64,000 nucleotides of DNA from CBDBCU01 sp965242615 (GCA_965242615.1 CBDESR010000005.1:2046001-2110000), one strand, 5' to 3'; positions 25,477 through 34,062 are shown, counted from the stretch's first letter. A program made the numbers and translations. Notes: generated by a model not told the origin, from the sequence alone.

Positions 25477-26351
25477 CAGGACACCACCAATGCCAAGATG
25501 GTGAAAGCCAGAAACTGGACGGAGATGTAGCCGTTGACCCGGAAAAAGGCGACGCCGACTTTGGACAAATCATCCGGTTTCACCAGGCTATTTTCATAGA
25601 TGAGCAGCAAAAGGGCAATGCCCCAGCCGATATAGTAGGGCCAAGCCAGTTGCAGCCAGAATCCGATTAGCAACAAGATGATGGCGGCGGCCAAGTGCAT
25701 CAGCCGCGCCAGCCATAACGCTTCGGCAATGCCGATTTTGGCGGGGACGGAATGGATGCCGTACTGCCGGTCAAAGGCGTAGTCGGTGCAAGCGTAGATG
25801 ATGTCAAACCCGCCCGCCCATAGCGCGACCGCCAGGCTGAGAATGAAAGGTTCCCAAGCCGGTTGGCCGGTAACGCCGAGCCAAGCCGCCGTTGGCGCCG
25901 TGGCCAAAGCCCAGCCCAGGAAAAAGTTGCATAGCCAGGTGAAATACTTGGCATAAGAATAAAAGACGACATAGGCGGCGGCAAAGGGCGCCAGGAATAA
26001 GACCAAGCCGTTGAGCCGGGCCGCTGCATAGAACAGCAGCAACAAGCCGAGCAGCGCCATCGCCGCCACTTCCCAAGAGTTCAGTAGGCCGCTGGGGATA
26101 TGCCGCCCCACGGTGCGGGGATTGGCGGCGTCCTCTTTGGCGTGAATTAGCCGGTTAGCCGCCATTCCCAGGGTGCGCGCTCCAAACATCCCCGCCGTAA
26201 TCCAGATAAAAGAGTGCCAACCGGGCCAGGGTTGTCCGTGGAGGGCGTTGGATGCCAATATCATCCCCATATAAGCAAAGGGCAGGGCAAAGATGGATTC
26301 CCAGATACGGATGGCGGAGAAGTAGAGGGGCAGTTTGGCGAGGAGGGTCAT
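25476..26351 (-). CDS. ubiA: UbiA-family prenyltransferase
   Basis: The 291-residue membrane protein has about eight hydrophobic helices. It carries the second Asp-rich region YACTDYAFDRQYGIHSVP and the first region NRLIHAKEDAANPRT. In most family members the first region reads N-x-x-x-D; here the first Asp is His, although later acidic residues remain. It would prenylate an aromatic acid before decarboxylation. The start is placed at ATG 26351, which overlaps the ubiD stop (TAATG); the in-frame upstream start at 26372 would overlap ubiD more. Confidence 0.9.
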   Translation of the reverse strand: MTLLAKLPLYFSAIRIWESIFALPFAYMGMILASNALHGQPWPGWHSFIWITAGMFGARTLGMAANRLIHAKEDAANPRTVGRHIPSGLLNSWEVAAMALLGLLLLFYAAARLNGLVLFLAPFAAAYVVFYSYAKYFTWLCNFFLGWALATAPTAAWLGVTGQPAWEPFILSLAVALWAGGFDIIYACTDYAFDRQYGIHSVPAKIGIAEALWLARLMHLAAAIILLLIGFWLQLAWPYYIGWGIALLLLIYENSLVKPDDLSKVGVAFFRVNGYISVQFLAFTILALVVS

Positions 26352-27805
26352 TAGAATCCGTACTCCCCCCACCGCTGCTCCACCAACGCCTTGACTTCCG
26401 GGGTCATTGCAATGTCCGGGGGCCAGCCGCGGGTGTAGCCCTCATCCGGGCCTTTGCGGGTGGCGTCGATGCCCACTTTGCCGCCGAACTTGGGCGTGGG
26501 CGAGCCAACTTCCAAGTCGTCGAGGGGGCCTTCGACTATCACCAAATCCTGGCTGGGGTTAATATTGTTGGCCACCCGCCAAGCCACTTCCGAGGGATTT
26601 TGCACATCGACGAAGTGGTCAACAACGATGATGGTTTTAGTCAGGCTCATCAAGCCCATTCCCCACAGGGCGTACATCACCTTGCGGGCTTGGCCGGGAT
26701 ATTCCTTTTTGATGGAAACCAATGCCAGGTTGTGAAAGATGCCCTCGGCCGGCATATTCATATCGACCACTTCGGGAATAATCATTTTGATGATGGGCAT
26801 AAAGATACGCTCGGTGACTTTGCCCATCCAATAGTCCTCCATCGGCGGGCGGCCGACAATGGTAGCGGGATAAATGGCATCCCGGCGGTGGGTGATGGTT
26901 TCAATATGGAATACCGGATAATCCTCAGGCATTGAATAGTAGCCGGTGTGGTCACCAAAGGGGCCTTCCCGGCGAAGTTCGTCGGTCAATACATAGCCCT
27001 CGAGGATGATTTCGGCTTGGGCCGGCACCATTAGGTCGACGGTTTTAGCCTTGACCAGTTCCACGCCCTCTTGCCGGATAAAGCCGGCGGCGGCCATTTC
27101 ATCCATATCCGGCGGCAAGGGAGCGGAACCGGTCCAGATGGTAGCCGGGTCGCCGCCGAGGGCTACGGCAACTTCCAGCCGGTTATCCTGCCGTTCCTGG
27201 CTGACCCGGTAGTGATGCGCCCCGACTTTGTGGGTCTGCCAGTGCATTCCGGTAGTGCGGGCGTCATAAATCTGCATCCGATACATTCCGTAGTTCTGGA
27301 CGCCGCTGACCGGGTTTTTGGTGATGACCAGAGGCAGGGTAATGTAGCGGCCGCCGTCGAGCGGCCAGCATTTGAGGGCGGGAAACCGGGACAAATCCAC
27401 CTCATCCCCGGTCAACACTACTTCCTGACACGGGGCGCGGCCGACGGTACGGGGCTGAAAGGAGCCGAATTGAACAATTTGGCCGAGGACGCGGAGTTTG
27501 TTGAGCAAGCCCGGCGGCGGCCCTTGGGTCAGCTGCAACATTCCCTCGATGCGCGCCACCAGGTCGTCGAGTTTTTCCACGCCCAAAGCCCATGCCATCC
27601 GCTGGTCGGAGCAGAATAGGTTAATCAGCACCGGCAGGTCGGAGCCGACCACATTCTCAAAGAGCAGCGCCGGGCCGCCCTGCTGCACCATACGGTGGGC
27701 AATTTCGGTGATTTCCAGTTCAGGGTTGACCGGGGCGGCGATGCGGCGCAGTTGGCCGCGTTCCTCGAGGAAGGCGATAAAGTCGCGGAGGTTCTGGAAG
27801 TTCAT
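26351..27805 (-). CDS. ubiD: UbiD-family decarboxylase
   Basis: The 484-residue protein begins MNFQNLRDFIAFLEERGQL and contains ITEIAHRMVQQGGPALLFEN, EGPFGDHTGYYS and VVDHFVDVQNPSEV, typical of UbiD. These enzymes use prenylated FMN for reversible decarboxylation of aromatic or alpha,beta-unsaturated acids; Glu-Arg-Glu catalytic residues are expected in the family. It is first in the operon, behind the promoter at 27861-27889. The longer in-frame ORF to 28069 has an implausible Arg/Pro-rich leader, so I use 27805. With ubiA, ubiX and ubiE it fits the late menaquinone steps. Confidence 0.92.
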   Translation of the reverse strand: MNFQNLRDFIAFLEERGQLRRIAAPVNPELEITEIAHRMVQQGGPALLFENVVGSDLPVLINLFCSDQRMAWALGVEKLDDLVARIEGMLQLTQGPPPGLLNKLRVLGQIVQFGSFQPRTVGRAPCQEVVLTGDEVDLSRFPALKCWPLDGGRYITLPLVITKNPVSGVQNYGMYRMQIYDARTTGMHWQTHKVGAHHYRVSQERQDNRLEVAVALGGDPATIWTGSAPLPPDMDEMAAAGFIRQEGVELVKAKTVDLMVPAQAEIILEGYVLTDELRREGPFGDHTGYYSMPEDYPVFHIETITHRRDAIYPATIVGRPPMEDYWMGKVTERIFMPIIKMIIPEVVDMNMPAEGIFHNLALVSIKKEYPGQARKVMYALWGMGLMSLTKTIIVVDHFVDVQNPSEVAWRVANNINPSQDLVIVEGPLDDLEVGSPTPKFGGKVGIDATRKGPDEGYTRGWPPDIAMTPEVKALVEQRWGEYGF

Positions 27806-27860
27806 TGCAGGTTTGTCCTGACGGCGGGCGGGATTAGGATTAGGCCGGTTGTGTCGGGTT

Positions 27861-27889
27861 ATTGTAGCCGGGGATAAGGGGCGGCGCAA
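27861..27889 (-). promoter_or_regulatory. Promoter of the ubiD-ubiA-ubiX-ubiE operon
   Basis: On the minus strand: TTGCGC, a 17-bp spacer and TACAAT. The predicted transcript start is about 50 nt before the ubiD ATG at 27805. Confidence 0.5.
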
Positions 27890-27910
27890 CCGGGGAATGG
27901 GCAAAGGAAA

Positions 27911-27937
27911 AGCCGGCGTGGCCACGCCGGCTTTTTT
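27911..27937. terminator. Rho-independent terminator
   Basis: A perfect 22-bp palindrome (27911-27932) overlaps a run of six T on the plus strand (27932-27937) and is preceded by AAAA, which gives TTTT on the minus strand. It follows the zinc-ribbon gene on the minus strand and separates it from the ubi operon promoter. Confidence 0.75.
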
Positions 27938-27960
27938 AAGGCAGTCCGGGAGTGCCGGGG

Positions 27961-28257
27961 TCAGTATTGGGCGGCGTTGCGCTGGCGGCTGAAACAGTCG
28001 CTGCAATAGACCGGCCGGTCGCCGCGGGGACGGAACGGCACGGTCGCCTCGTTGCCGCACTCGGCGCACTCAACCTGAAACATCTCCCGTTCCCCGGAAA
28101 AGCCGCGCTGCTCGGAGCGGCGGGAGGAGCGGCAGGTCTGGCACCGTTTGGGGTCGTTGATGAACCCCCGGGAGTTAAAGAACTCCTGCTCGCCGACGGT
28201 AAAGATGAACTCCCCGCCGCAATCCACGCACACCAGGGTTTTATCGGATAGCGCCAC
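27961..28257 (-). CDS. Zinc-ribbon protein (CxxC-type)
   Basis: The 98-residue protein has four CxxC pairs: CVDC, CQTC, CAEC and CSDC. The first half, with CGGEFIFTVGEQEFF and RCQTCR, matches the small zinc-ribbon family common in Chloroflexota and Firmicutes; the second half is another CxxC ribbon ending in YCSDCFSRQR. A nucleic-acid or protein-binding role is likely. The start is GTG at 28257, set by the perfect ribosome site AAGGAGGT 6 nt upstream. The mRNA appears to have a leader of about 120 nt. Confidence 0.82.
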   Translation of the reverse strand: MALSDKTLVCVDCGGEFIFTVGEQEFFNSRGFINDPKRCQTCRSSRRSEQRGFSGEREMFQVECAECGNEATVPFRPRGDRPVYCSDCFSRQRNAAQY

Positions 28258-28383
28258 TGCTTGACCTCCTTTTGGGTAGGTATGGGTTGGCTTATTAGGT
28301 CAGTCAGCGCGCCGGTTGGGATGGCTCCGCGGAGACCGGGAAAGTTGATGCCCTGGATAACCTAACTTACGCCGTAATGCGCT

Positions 28384-28412
28384 ACTATATACCGGTATTA
28401 TGGTAAATGCAA
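28384..28412 (-). promoter_or_regulatory. Promoter of zinc-ribbon gene
   Basis: On the minus strand: TTGCAT, a 17-bp spacer and TATAGT. The predicted start near 28377 gives a leader of roughly 120 nt before the GTG at 28257. Confidence 0.55.
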
Positions 28413-28548
28413 GGGAAACATTGGGAAATTGCCAATTTCATTGTTTTACGGCAAAATAGGCAGGGTTAATGACGATATGCGTCAAATAATGGCGCAATAT
28501 GGGATGTAAAGCGTTGTAAGGGTTTCGGTTACGGCAACGGGTGGGGGG

Positions 28549-28574
28549 AGCCGGGCGGTCAGCACCGCCCGGCT
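28549..28574. terminator. GC-rich hairpin after LRR gene
   Basis: A perfect 11-bp stem (AGCCGGGCGGT with ACCGCCCGGCT) and 4-nt loop lie about 65 bp after the minus-strand LRR stop. No T-run follows, so termination is plausible but not certain. Confidence 0.45.
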
Positions 28575-28638
28575 GGGGGGATTGGGCGGGATTGGCCCGG
28601 GGTTGGCGGCTACCGCAGAAAGCAACGGCGGCCGCCGG

Positions 28639-29310
28639 CTACTGGCGCGGACAGGTGGGGCCATTGGTTAATTGAACCCCTTGGAGCCAGTCTTGGACCG
28701 GACTGAGCGGCGCACAAAGGCTATCATTGGATCCAAAGGTAAAGCTCCATACCTGCGTGAGCATCGTGAAGGTCTCAGGAATTTCTCCGGTCAGCTGGTT
28801 AAAGCTGAGCGAGAAGGTTTCAAGTTCAGACAAGTTGCCAAGCTCCGGCGGGACGGTCCCGGTCAAGTCATTAAAGCTAAGGTCTAACCGGGAAAGGTTG
28901 GACAAACCGCCTAATTCCGCCGGAATTGTCCCGGTCAAGTCATTGAAACCGAGATCCAATTGGGAAAGGTTGGACAAATTGCCCAACTCTGCGGGGATAG
29001 GCCCGGTCAAGTTATTCCGGGAAATATCGAGCTCAGTTAAGCCGGACAAGTTGCCCAATTCCGGCGGGATAGCGCCGGTCAGGTTGTTATCCGCAAGGTC
29101 TATTTCGATGACCCGCCCGCTGCCGTCGGTAGTAACTCCGTTCCAGTTGCCCAAAGGTTTGTCAGTCGTCCAGTTCCAATCGTTAGTCCACTGGAGGCCG
29201 TCGGTGGCGTTGTAGAGGGCTACCAACGCCGCGTGGTCGGTTTCGGAGAAGGGTATGGGCGTAGGCGTGGGTTCGGGCGTGGGGGTTGCTGTTGGGCCAA
29301 CGGTAGGCAT
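28639..29310 (-). CDS. Leucine-rich-repeat domain, downstream part of a split gene
   Basis: The 223-residue ORF begins with a Pro/Thr linker (MPTVGPTATPTPEPTPTP), then a cap segment ALVALYNATDGLQWTNDWNW, then about five 24-residue leucine-rich repeats of type LxxLDLSxNxLTGxIPxELGNLS, then a Cys-containing C-terminal cap. Such repeats bind proteins outside the cell. It has no signal peptide, but lies in the same frame as the lipoprotein ORF upstream, separated only by TGA and three codons. The two ORFs are most simply one surface lipoprotein gene (28639-29973) broken by a nonsense codon, or a sequencing error. Confidence 0.7.
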   Translation of the reverse strand: MPTVGPTATPTPEPTPTPIPFSETDHAALVALYNATDGLQWTNDWNWTTDKPLGNWNGVTTDGSGRVIEIDLADNNLTGAIPPELGNLSGLTELDISRNNLTGPIPAELGNLSNLSQLDLGFNDLTGTIPAELGGLSNLSRLDLSFNDLTGTVPPELGNLSELETFSLSFNQLTGEIPETFTMLTQVWSFTFGSNDSLCAPLSPVQDWLQGVQLTNGPTCPRQ

Positions 29311-29319
29311 GGGCGCGGG

Positions 29320-29973
29320 TCACGGCGTCGGAGCCGCCGTCGGGACAACGGTAGACGTGGGTGTCGGTTCTAGTGACGGGGTTGCTGTCGGGGCAGTGGT
29401 AGGGATGGGAGTCAGTTCCGGCGTGGGCGTAGAGGTCGGTTCGGGAGTCGGGGTAGGTATAGAGACAGTGGCAAGGGGTTGAGTGGCCTGCACCGAACAA
29501 TCCGTGACTACAATGTCAATGATGCTCTGGCCTTCGATTAAACCCGATACGGTGATTTCTTGCCCTTCCCGCAACGCTATGACCGCGTCGACTTCGCGGT
29601 CATCCACTTTGCAGACGACGGAGATAAAGGATATTTCCTCCAAGGTAGCCGGGTTGTTACGCATTTTCACATCGTAATTGTCCCCGTCCTCGGTAATGGA
29701 GAAAACGGCGCCGGTAATCAGCGCCCTTTTATCCTCGTACTTTAATCCAGCAGCGACTTGGTTGCCATCGTAATCCGCAACCAGTTCGTCGACGGAAACG
29801 GCCAGCGCGAACGGCGTGGGCGTAGGAGTAGGTGCCGGGGCGGGAGTTGCCGCGACCGGGGCCGGCGTTTGCCCGATGATTGACGCCGGGTCGGCCGGGT
29901 TGCTACTGCAAGCCAGGATAAAGAGGGAAAAGACGGACAGGGAAAGGATAAAGAGGCCGGTCAGCTTGGACAT
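29320..29973 (-). CDS. Lipoprotein with OB-fold-like domain, upstream part of a split gene
   Basis: The 217-residue ORF has a lipoprotein signal peptide ending in LFILACSS (Cys at about residue 22), a Pro/Thr linker, and a globular domain (about residues 55-170) with LALAVSVDELVADYDGNQ-like and GLIEGQSIIDIVVTDCSV segments. That region resembles the OB-fold tRNA_anti-like family. A long Pro/Thr tail ends at TGA 29320-29322. The ATG at 29973 follows AAGGGGG. The tail continues in frame into the LRR ORF, so the full protein would be lipid-anchored with an OB-like domain and LRRs on PT-rich stalks. Confidence 0.7.
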   Translation of the reverse strand: MSKLTGLFILSLSVFSLFILACSSNPADPASIIGQTPAPVAATPAPAPTPTPTPFALAVSVDELVADYDGNQVAAGLKYEDKRALITGAVFSITEDGDNYDVKMRNNPATLEEISFISVVCKVDDREVDAVIALREGQEITVSGLIEGQSIIDIVVTDCSVQATQPLATVSIPTPTPEPTSTPTPELTPIPTTAPTATPSLEPTPTSTVVPTAAPTP

Positions 29974-30163
29974 TGAGAACCCCCTTGCGCCCAGTATGGG
30001 TTGGAGCAACCGCGACAGAAGCCCAAGCCTACAAAGACCTTACAAGGGGGCGCGTGGCCCCACCCAAGAATGGGCAAAGGTCTTTGGCACAATGGGATGC
30101 GTAGGATTTTAAGGCTTCTGTCGCAGGAGGAATTGTAATGGCGTGAGCGGGGGTTGTAAAGGG

Positions 30164-30194
30164 TTGCAAAAGATTCGAGGCTATGTTATATAAT
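30164..30194 (+). promoter_or_regulatory. Promoter of GIY-YIG gene
   Basis: TTGCAA (30164-30169), a 19-bp spacer and TATAAT (30189-30194). The spacer is long, but the -10 is perfect and lies 30 nt before the ATG at 30224. Confidence 0.5.
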
Positions 30195-30223
30195 TGCTTG
30201 AACCATACGAGAAGGGGGTATAT

Positions 30224-30868
30224 ATGGTCGAACAAGCCGGCAACACGGGCATTGTCTATATCCTCAGCAACGTGGCTATGCCCGGATACCTCAAGATCGG
30301 CCAGACCAGCGGGGATTCCCCGGAGGACGTCGTAAGGCGTATGGGGGAGTTGTATCGAGCGACCGGTGTCCCGCGTCCCTTCAACTGCGAGTACGCGGCG
30401 GTAGTTGCTGACCCCCACGAGGTTGAGCAGAAACTACTGTATGGCTTGGGTGATTTCCGGGTAAATCCTAATCGGGAGTTCTTGGAAGGGATTGACCCCA
30501 TCCGGGTCAAAAAACTCCTGCAACTCAGTGCCATCATCGAGGAAGTGACCCCGGGCGAGACGGGGGTCGGATACGCCGAGCCCGCTACCCATGATAAACC
30601 TCCCAAGGCGGAAAGGTTCACGTTCCAGATGGTAGGCATTCCAGTGGGGGAAACCTTGGAATGGGCGGATGACCCGGAGAAAAAATGCAGGGTCTTGGAC
30701 GGGCGTACTCATGTGGAGTATGAGGGAGATACTTACTCCTTGTACCCTTTGTCGGCTCATCTCAAAGGCTGGTCGAACGCTCAAGGTTCCAAGTATTGGC
30801 TTTACGAGGGTGAAACCCTACAAGAACGGCGTAACCGTCTGGAAAGTTCCGGGGACGACGGAGACTAG
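30224..30868 (+). CDS. GIY-YIG (T5orf172-like) nuclease-family protein
   Basis: The 214-residue protein begins with a GIY-YIG core of the T5orf172 type: GIVYILSNVAMPGYLKIGQT, an Arg-rich helix VVRRMGELY, and EVEQKLLYGLGDFRVNPNREF with the late Glu/Asn region. The C-terminal part (RTHVEYEGDTYSLYPLSAHL and WLYEGETLQERR) resembles DUF4357. Such proteins occur in phages, restriction systems and mobile DNA. The start at 30224 is chosen because AGAAGGGGG is about 6 nt upstream. It has its own promoter and terminator, so it is a single-gene unit. Activity is inferred. Confidence 0.78.
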   Translation: MVEQAGNTGIVYILSNVAMPGYLKIGQTSGDSPEDVVRRMGELYRATGVPRPFNCEYAAVVADPHEVEQKLLYGLGDFRVNPNREFLEGIDPIRVKKLLQLSAIIEEVTPGETGVGYAEPATHDKPPKAERFTFQMVGIPVGETLEWADDPEKKCRVLDGRTHVEYEGDTYSLYPLSAHLKGWSNAQGSKYWLYEGETLQERRNRLESSGDDGD

Positions 30869-30900
30869 CGATTGCCAACTGGCATATCCTAAAAGACGCA

Positions 30901-30932
30901 GGGGCGGGTTCCAAACCCGCCCCTATCTTTTT
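30901..30932 (+). terminator. Rho-independent terminator (GGGGCGGGTT family)
   Basis: A perfect 10-bp stem GGGGCGGGTT/AACCCGCCCC with a 3-nt loop is followed by TATCTTTTT. It ends the GIY-YIG gene. Closely related hairpins occur at about 40938, 41537 and 42354. Confidence 0.75.
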
Positions 30933-30942
30933 GCAATGCCGC

Positions 30943-31287
30943 TCATCCTGAAATTGCTGAGGGGTGAGCGGTAAGGCTAGACCGGGGGTTGCCATAGAGA
31001 ATCTTGCCCTGCCGAACCAGTTCCGGGAACTGTTGCCAAGCCGTGTAGTCGGAGCCTTCCTGAATGAGCAGGACTTCGGCGTCGAGGATGGATTCTAAAG
31101 AGGCTTTGAACCCGAAGTAGCCGCGGAGGCTTTGGGTGGTGGCGTTGTCCGGGCCTTCGACCAGGAGCCGGAGTTGGGGCTGAGCCGGGTCGTATTCGGG
31201 CAGCAGGGTTAGGCGGGTTACGGTGTGCTGCCGGCAAAGCGGCGCGATGGCGGCGATTTGGGGTTTGAGGTCGGGGATGGCGGTCAT
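30943..31287 (-). CDS. Small protein, possibly degenerate nucleotidyltransferase (MNT-like)
   Basis: The 114-residue protein is not firmly recognised. Its layout is like small MNT-type nucleotidyltransferases: a strand TRLTLLPEYD, a strand LRLLVEG, then FGFKASLESILDAEVLLI, similar to their second half. The catalytic GSxxxG...DxD motif is missing, so it would be inactive or another fold. ATG at 31287 has AGGAG about 10 nt upstream. No HEPN partner gene is adjacent. Function unknown. Confidence 0.5.
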   Translation of the reverse strand: MTAIPDLKPQIAAIAPLCRQHTVTRLTLLPEYDPAQPQLRLLVEGPDNATTQSLRGYFGFKASLESILDAEVLLIQEGSDYTAWQQFPELVRQGKILYGNPRSSLTAHPSAISG

Positions 31288-31386
31288 TAGAGGGCGACTC
31301 CTGGTGAAAGAAAGGGGGCGACAGCTTTGGGCGTATTATAGCACAGGCAGCCGTTATAATTGCCGTGGCAAGGATGGGGTTGGCTG

Positions 31387-32826
31387 ATGAACCGCGGCAA
31401 CGGCAAATTTTTGACTTTCCTCGACCGGGCCATTGCCGCCGGGGTGCGGCCGGTGGATGGGGCGGGGTTGGCGGCGTTTCGGGTGGGGTTCGGGCTGCTG
31501 GGGCTGTTGGGGGTTGTCCGTTTTTTTGCTTACGGGTGGATTGATGCTCTGTATATTGCGCCGGAGTATCACTTTACTTATTGGGGTTTGGGGTGGGTGC
31601 AGCCGTGGCCCGGTTGGGGGATGTATCTGCATTTCGGGTTGATGGGGCTGTGCAGCCTGGGGATTGCGCTGGGGTATAAGTATCGGGCGTGCGCCGTCTT
31701 GTATTTTCTGGCTTTTACCTATGTGGAGCTGCTGGATAAGACTAATTACCTGAACCATTACTATCTGGTCAGCCTGCTGAGTTTTCTGATTATTTTTATG
31801 CCGCTGCACCGCACGGCGGCATTAGACGCCCGGGGCAAAGGAAAGGCGGGGGACGGGACGGCGCCGGCGTGGACGCTGGGGGTTTTGCGGGGGCAACTGG
31901 CGGCGGTGTATCTCTTTGCCGGGATTGCCAAGCTGAACCCGGATTGGCTTTGGGAAGCCCGGCCGCTGCGGATTTGGCTGCATCAGAACGGGGATTTGCC
32001 TTTGCTGGCATTGGGGACGGGGGAGTTGTGGCCGGCGTATGTGTTCAGTTGGGCCGGGCTGATTTTTGACTTGACGATAGTATTCTGGCTGCTGGGGCGG
32101 CGCACCCGGCTGCCGGCTTGGGGCGTGGTGGTTGTTTTCCATATATTGACCTGGCTGCTGTTTCCCATCGGGGTGTTTCCGTGGGTGATGATTTGGGGGA
32201 CGACGCTGTTTTTTGCGCCGGATTGGCCGCGGCGGCTCTGGCGTTGGGTAAGGGAGCGGCGGATTTTGCGGATAAGCGGCGCGGCGGCAAGGGGCGATGC
32301 GGCGGTTGCGGCGGCGGAGGAAAAGCCGGCGGCGGGTAATTTCCGGGTGTCGAATAGGATGCGGTGGGCGGCGGGCGGGTTGTTGCTGTTTGCGCTGGTA
32401 CAGGTGGCGCTGCCGCTGCGACACTACGCTTATCCGGGCAATGTGCGGTGGAATGAGGAGGGGTATCGGTTGGCGTGGCGGGTGCTGCTGTCGGAGAAGG
32501 CGGGGTTCGCGCAGTTTCGGGTGCAGCAAGTAGAGGGCGGCGGGCGGTGGTTAGTTGGTGCGTCCGGGGAGTATCTGACGCCGGGACAGTGGGAACGGAT
32601 GGCGCATCAGCCGGATCTGATTTTGGACACGGCGCAGATTATTGCCGCCGATTTTGCGCGGCGGGGTTGGGGGCCGGTGGCAGTTTATGCGGATGTCTAT
32701 GTGGCTTTTAACGGGTATCCGAGCCGGCGGCTGGTAAATCCGACGGTGGATTTGGCCCGGGAGCAGCCGGGTATTGGTCCCAAGGATTGGGTGCTGACTT
32801 GGGAGGAAGCGGCGGCGTATCCCTAG
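31387..32826 (+). CDS. HTTM-domain (vitamin K gamma-carboxylase-like) membrane protein
   Basis: The 479-residue protein has a multi-helix HTTM region (about residues 25-290) with FRVGFGLLGLLGVVRF, HFTYWGLGWVQPWPG, DKTNYLNHYYLVSLLSFL and YLFAGIAKLNPDWLW, as in bacterial relatives of vitamin K-dependent gamma-carboxylase. A soluble C-terminal part follows (ADVYVAFNGYPSRRLVNP). Bacterial members have unknown substrates. I use ATG 31387; a TTG at 31360 overlaps a TATAAT box. The plus strand is strikingly G-rich here. The stop overlaps that of the convergent imelysin-like gene by 4 bp. Confidence 0.8.
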   Translation: MNRGNGKFLTFLDRAIAAGVRPVDGAGLAAFRVGFGLLGLLGVVRFFAYGWIDALYIAPEYHFTYWGLGWVQPWPGWGMYLHFGLMGLCSLGIALGYKYRACAVLYFLAFTYVELLDKTNYLNHYYLVSLLSFLIIFMPLHRTAALDARGKGKAGDGTAPAWTLGVLRGQLAAVYLFAGIAKLNPDWLWEARPLRIWLHQNGDLPLLALGTGELWPAYVFSWAGLIFDLTIVFWLLGRRTRLPAWGVVVVFHILTWLLFPIGVFPWVMIWGTTLFFAPDWPRRLWRWVRERRILRISGAAARGDAAVAAAEEKPAAGNFRVSNRMRWAAGGLLLFALVQVALPLRHYAYPGNVRWNEEGYRLAWRVLLSEKAGFAQFRVQQVEGGGRWLVGASGEYLTPGQWERMAHQPDLILDTAQIIAADFARRGWGPVAVYADVYVAFNGYPSRRLVNPTVDLAREQPGIGPKDWVLTWEEAAAYP

Positions 32827-34004
32827 CTGTCGCCGTCCTGGTCGCTGAAGCCGATGGATACATTGAGCAGGCTGGCGATGTCGGCGTTAAAGAGCCGCTG
32901 GATGTCGATAAGGCGGTCAAAGGCGGTTTGGGATGGGGCCGGGTTGGACAGGATGGTTTCGGGCAGGGGTTCCTCAAGGTTGTCGATGGCATCGAGGGCG
33001 GCGGCCAAGGCGGCGATGGTTTGCTGGTCAACTTCCGGGGAAAGCTGACGAACCAGATGGGTCAAGCCCAATTGCCCGTCTCCGGAATAGACGGCTTGTA
33101 TTGCCTGAACCTGGATAGTCAATTCGGCGACGGCGTTGGCGGCGGGGCCGGCGGCCAAGGCGGCCGGGTCGGGAGTTACGCCGTCCATGCCCAACGCCGG
33201 GGCCAACTGCATCCGAGCCAGCCGCTGGGTGAGGAAAACGATGGAGCCAACGAAGTCGGCCAGGGCGGCGCTTTCGTGGAGGGAACTGGCGGCGGTGCCG
33301 TCAAAGACGGCTTGGTAGGGGCCGGAGTCGGGACTGCCACTGACCCATTCGTCGCGGACAGCGGCGACTTCGGCGGCGGCGGTTTGGGTCAGGGCGGTCA
33401 GGTAGGCGCAGCGCAAGGTTGCGGGGTCGGCAAGGGCGGCCAAGGTTGCGGCGTCCGCGCCGAAAAGGAGATGTTCCATGGCGCCGAGGCCGCGGCGGTC
33501 GGAGGGGAGGAATTCGAGGACGTCGTTGGGAGTAAGGGATTGGCGGCGGGACAGCATAGCATCGAGTTCGGCGGCGGGGGCGGCGGGCCAGTCCACCAAG
33601 CCGAGGGATTTGCGGGTCATTACCGGGCCGAAGCGGATAGGGGCGGTTTGCTGCCAAGCGGCGCGGGCGGCGCGCCAAGCTTGCCGGGCGGCGGTCAAGG
33701 CGGCGGTATCGGGGGCGGCGCAGAGGGTTTGGGCGGCGGCGTCCAGTTCCTGCATAGCGGCGGCGGCGGCTTGGTAGCGGGGGAGGATGACTTGGGCGGT
33801 GAGGGATTCGACTACGGCTTTTTTGGTAACGGGGGACTGGTCAGCGGCCGGGGCGACATCACTGCTGGCGGCGGGTTCCGGGTTGGTGGTGGCGGCCGGG
33901 CCGCAAGCCAGGGCGGCGGTCAAGAGGAACAGGGTTAGACTGAGGGCGGCCGGGGAAAGGCGGCGGCGGCTGGAGCGGCCAAGGCGGCGGATAAAGGTCA
34001 GCAT
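32823..34004 (-). CDS. Imelysin-family lipoprotein (peptidase M75-like)
   Basis: The 393-residue protein has a lipoprotein signal ending in LTAALAC (Cys at about residue 34), a short linker, then a helical imelysin-like domain: ARQAWRAARAAWQQTAP, the family pattern RRGLGAMEHLLFG (G-x-x-A-x-E-H equivalent of the GxHxxE region), and SLHESAALADFVGSI. Imelysin-like proteins are periplasmic or surface proteins linked to iron uptake in several bacteria; true peptidase activity is doubtful. A promoter lies at 34063-34091. Confidence 0.82.
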   Translation of the reverse strand: MLTFIRRLGRSSRRRLSPAALSLTLFLLTAALACGPAATTNPEPAASSDVAPAADQSPVTKKAVVESLTAQVILPRYQAAAAAMQELDAAAQTLCAAPDTAALTAARQAWRAARAAWQQTAPIRFGPVMTRKSLGLVDWPAAPAAELDAMLSRRQSLTPNDVLEFLPSDRRGLGAMEHLLFGADAATLAALADPATLRCAYLTALTQTAAAEVAAVRDEWVSGSPDSGPYQAVFDGTAASSLHESAALADFVGSIVFLTQRLARMQLAPALGMDGVTPDPAALAAGPAANAVAELTIQVQAIQAVYSGDGQLGLTHLVRQLSPEVDQQTIAALAAALDAIDNLEEPLPETILSNPAPSQTAFDRLIDIQRLFNADIASLLNVSIGFSDQDGDS

Positions 34005-34062
34005 AAGGTTGGTTTCCTTTGACGGGTGGGATAGGGTTTCGTTGCAATGTTGCGGCGTAATA

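Larger units (their letters stand above)
28258..28638. other. Intergenic leader and AT-rich stretch
   Basis: This 381-bp gap contains the promoter and ~120-nt leader of the zinc-ribbon gene (28258-28412), an AT-rich segment (28380-28510) and a GC-rich hairpin near the end of the LRR gene. No credible ORF is seen on either strand. Confidence 0.5.

Noticed and set aside
30029..30418. 129-codon minus-strand ORF over the GIY-YIG start
   Set aside because: Overlaps a well-supported gene with promoter and ribosome site on the other strand and has no motif.
30943..31287. HEPN-MNT toxin-antitoxin module
   Set aside because: The MNT-like protein lacks the catalytic motif and no HEPN gene is adjacent.
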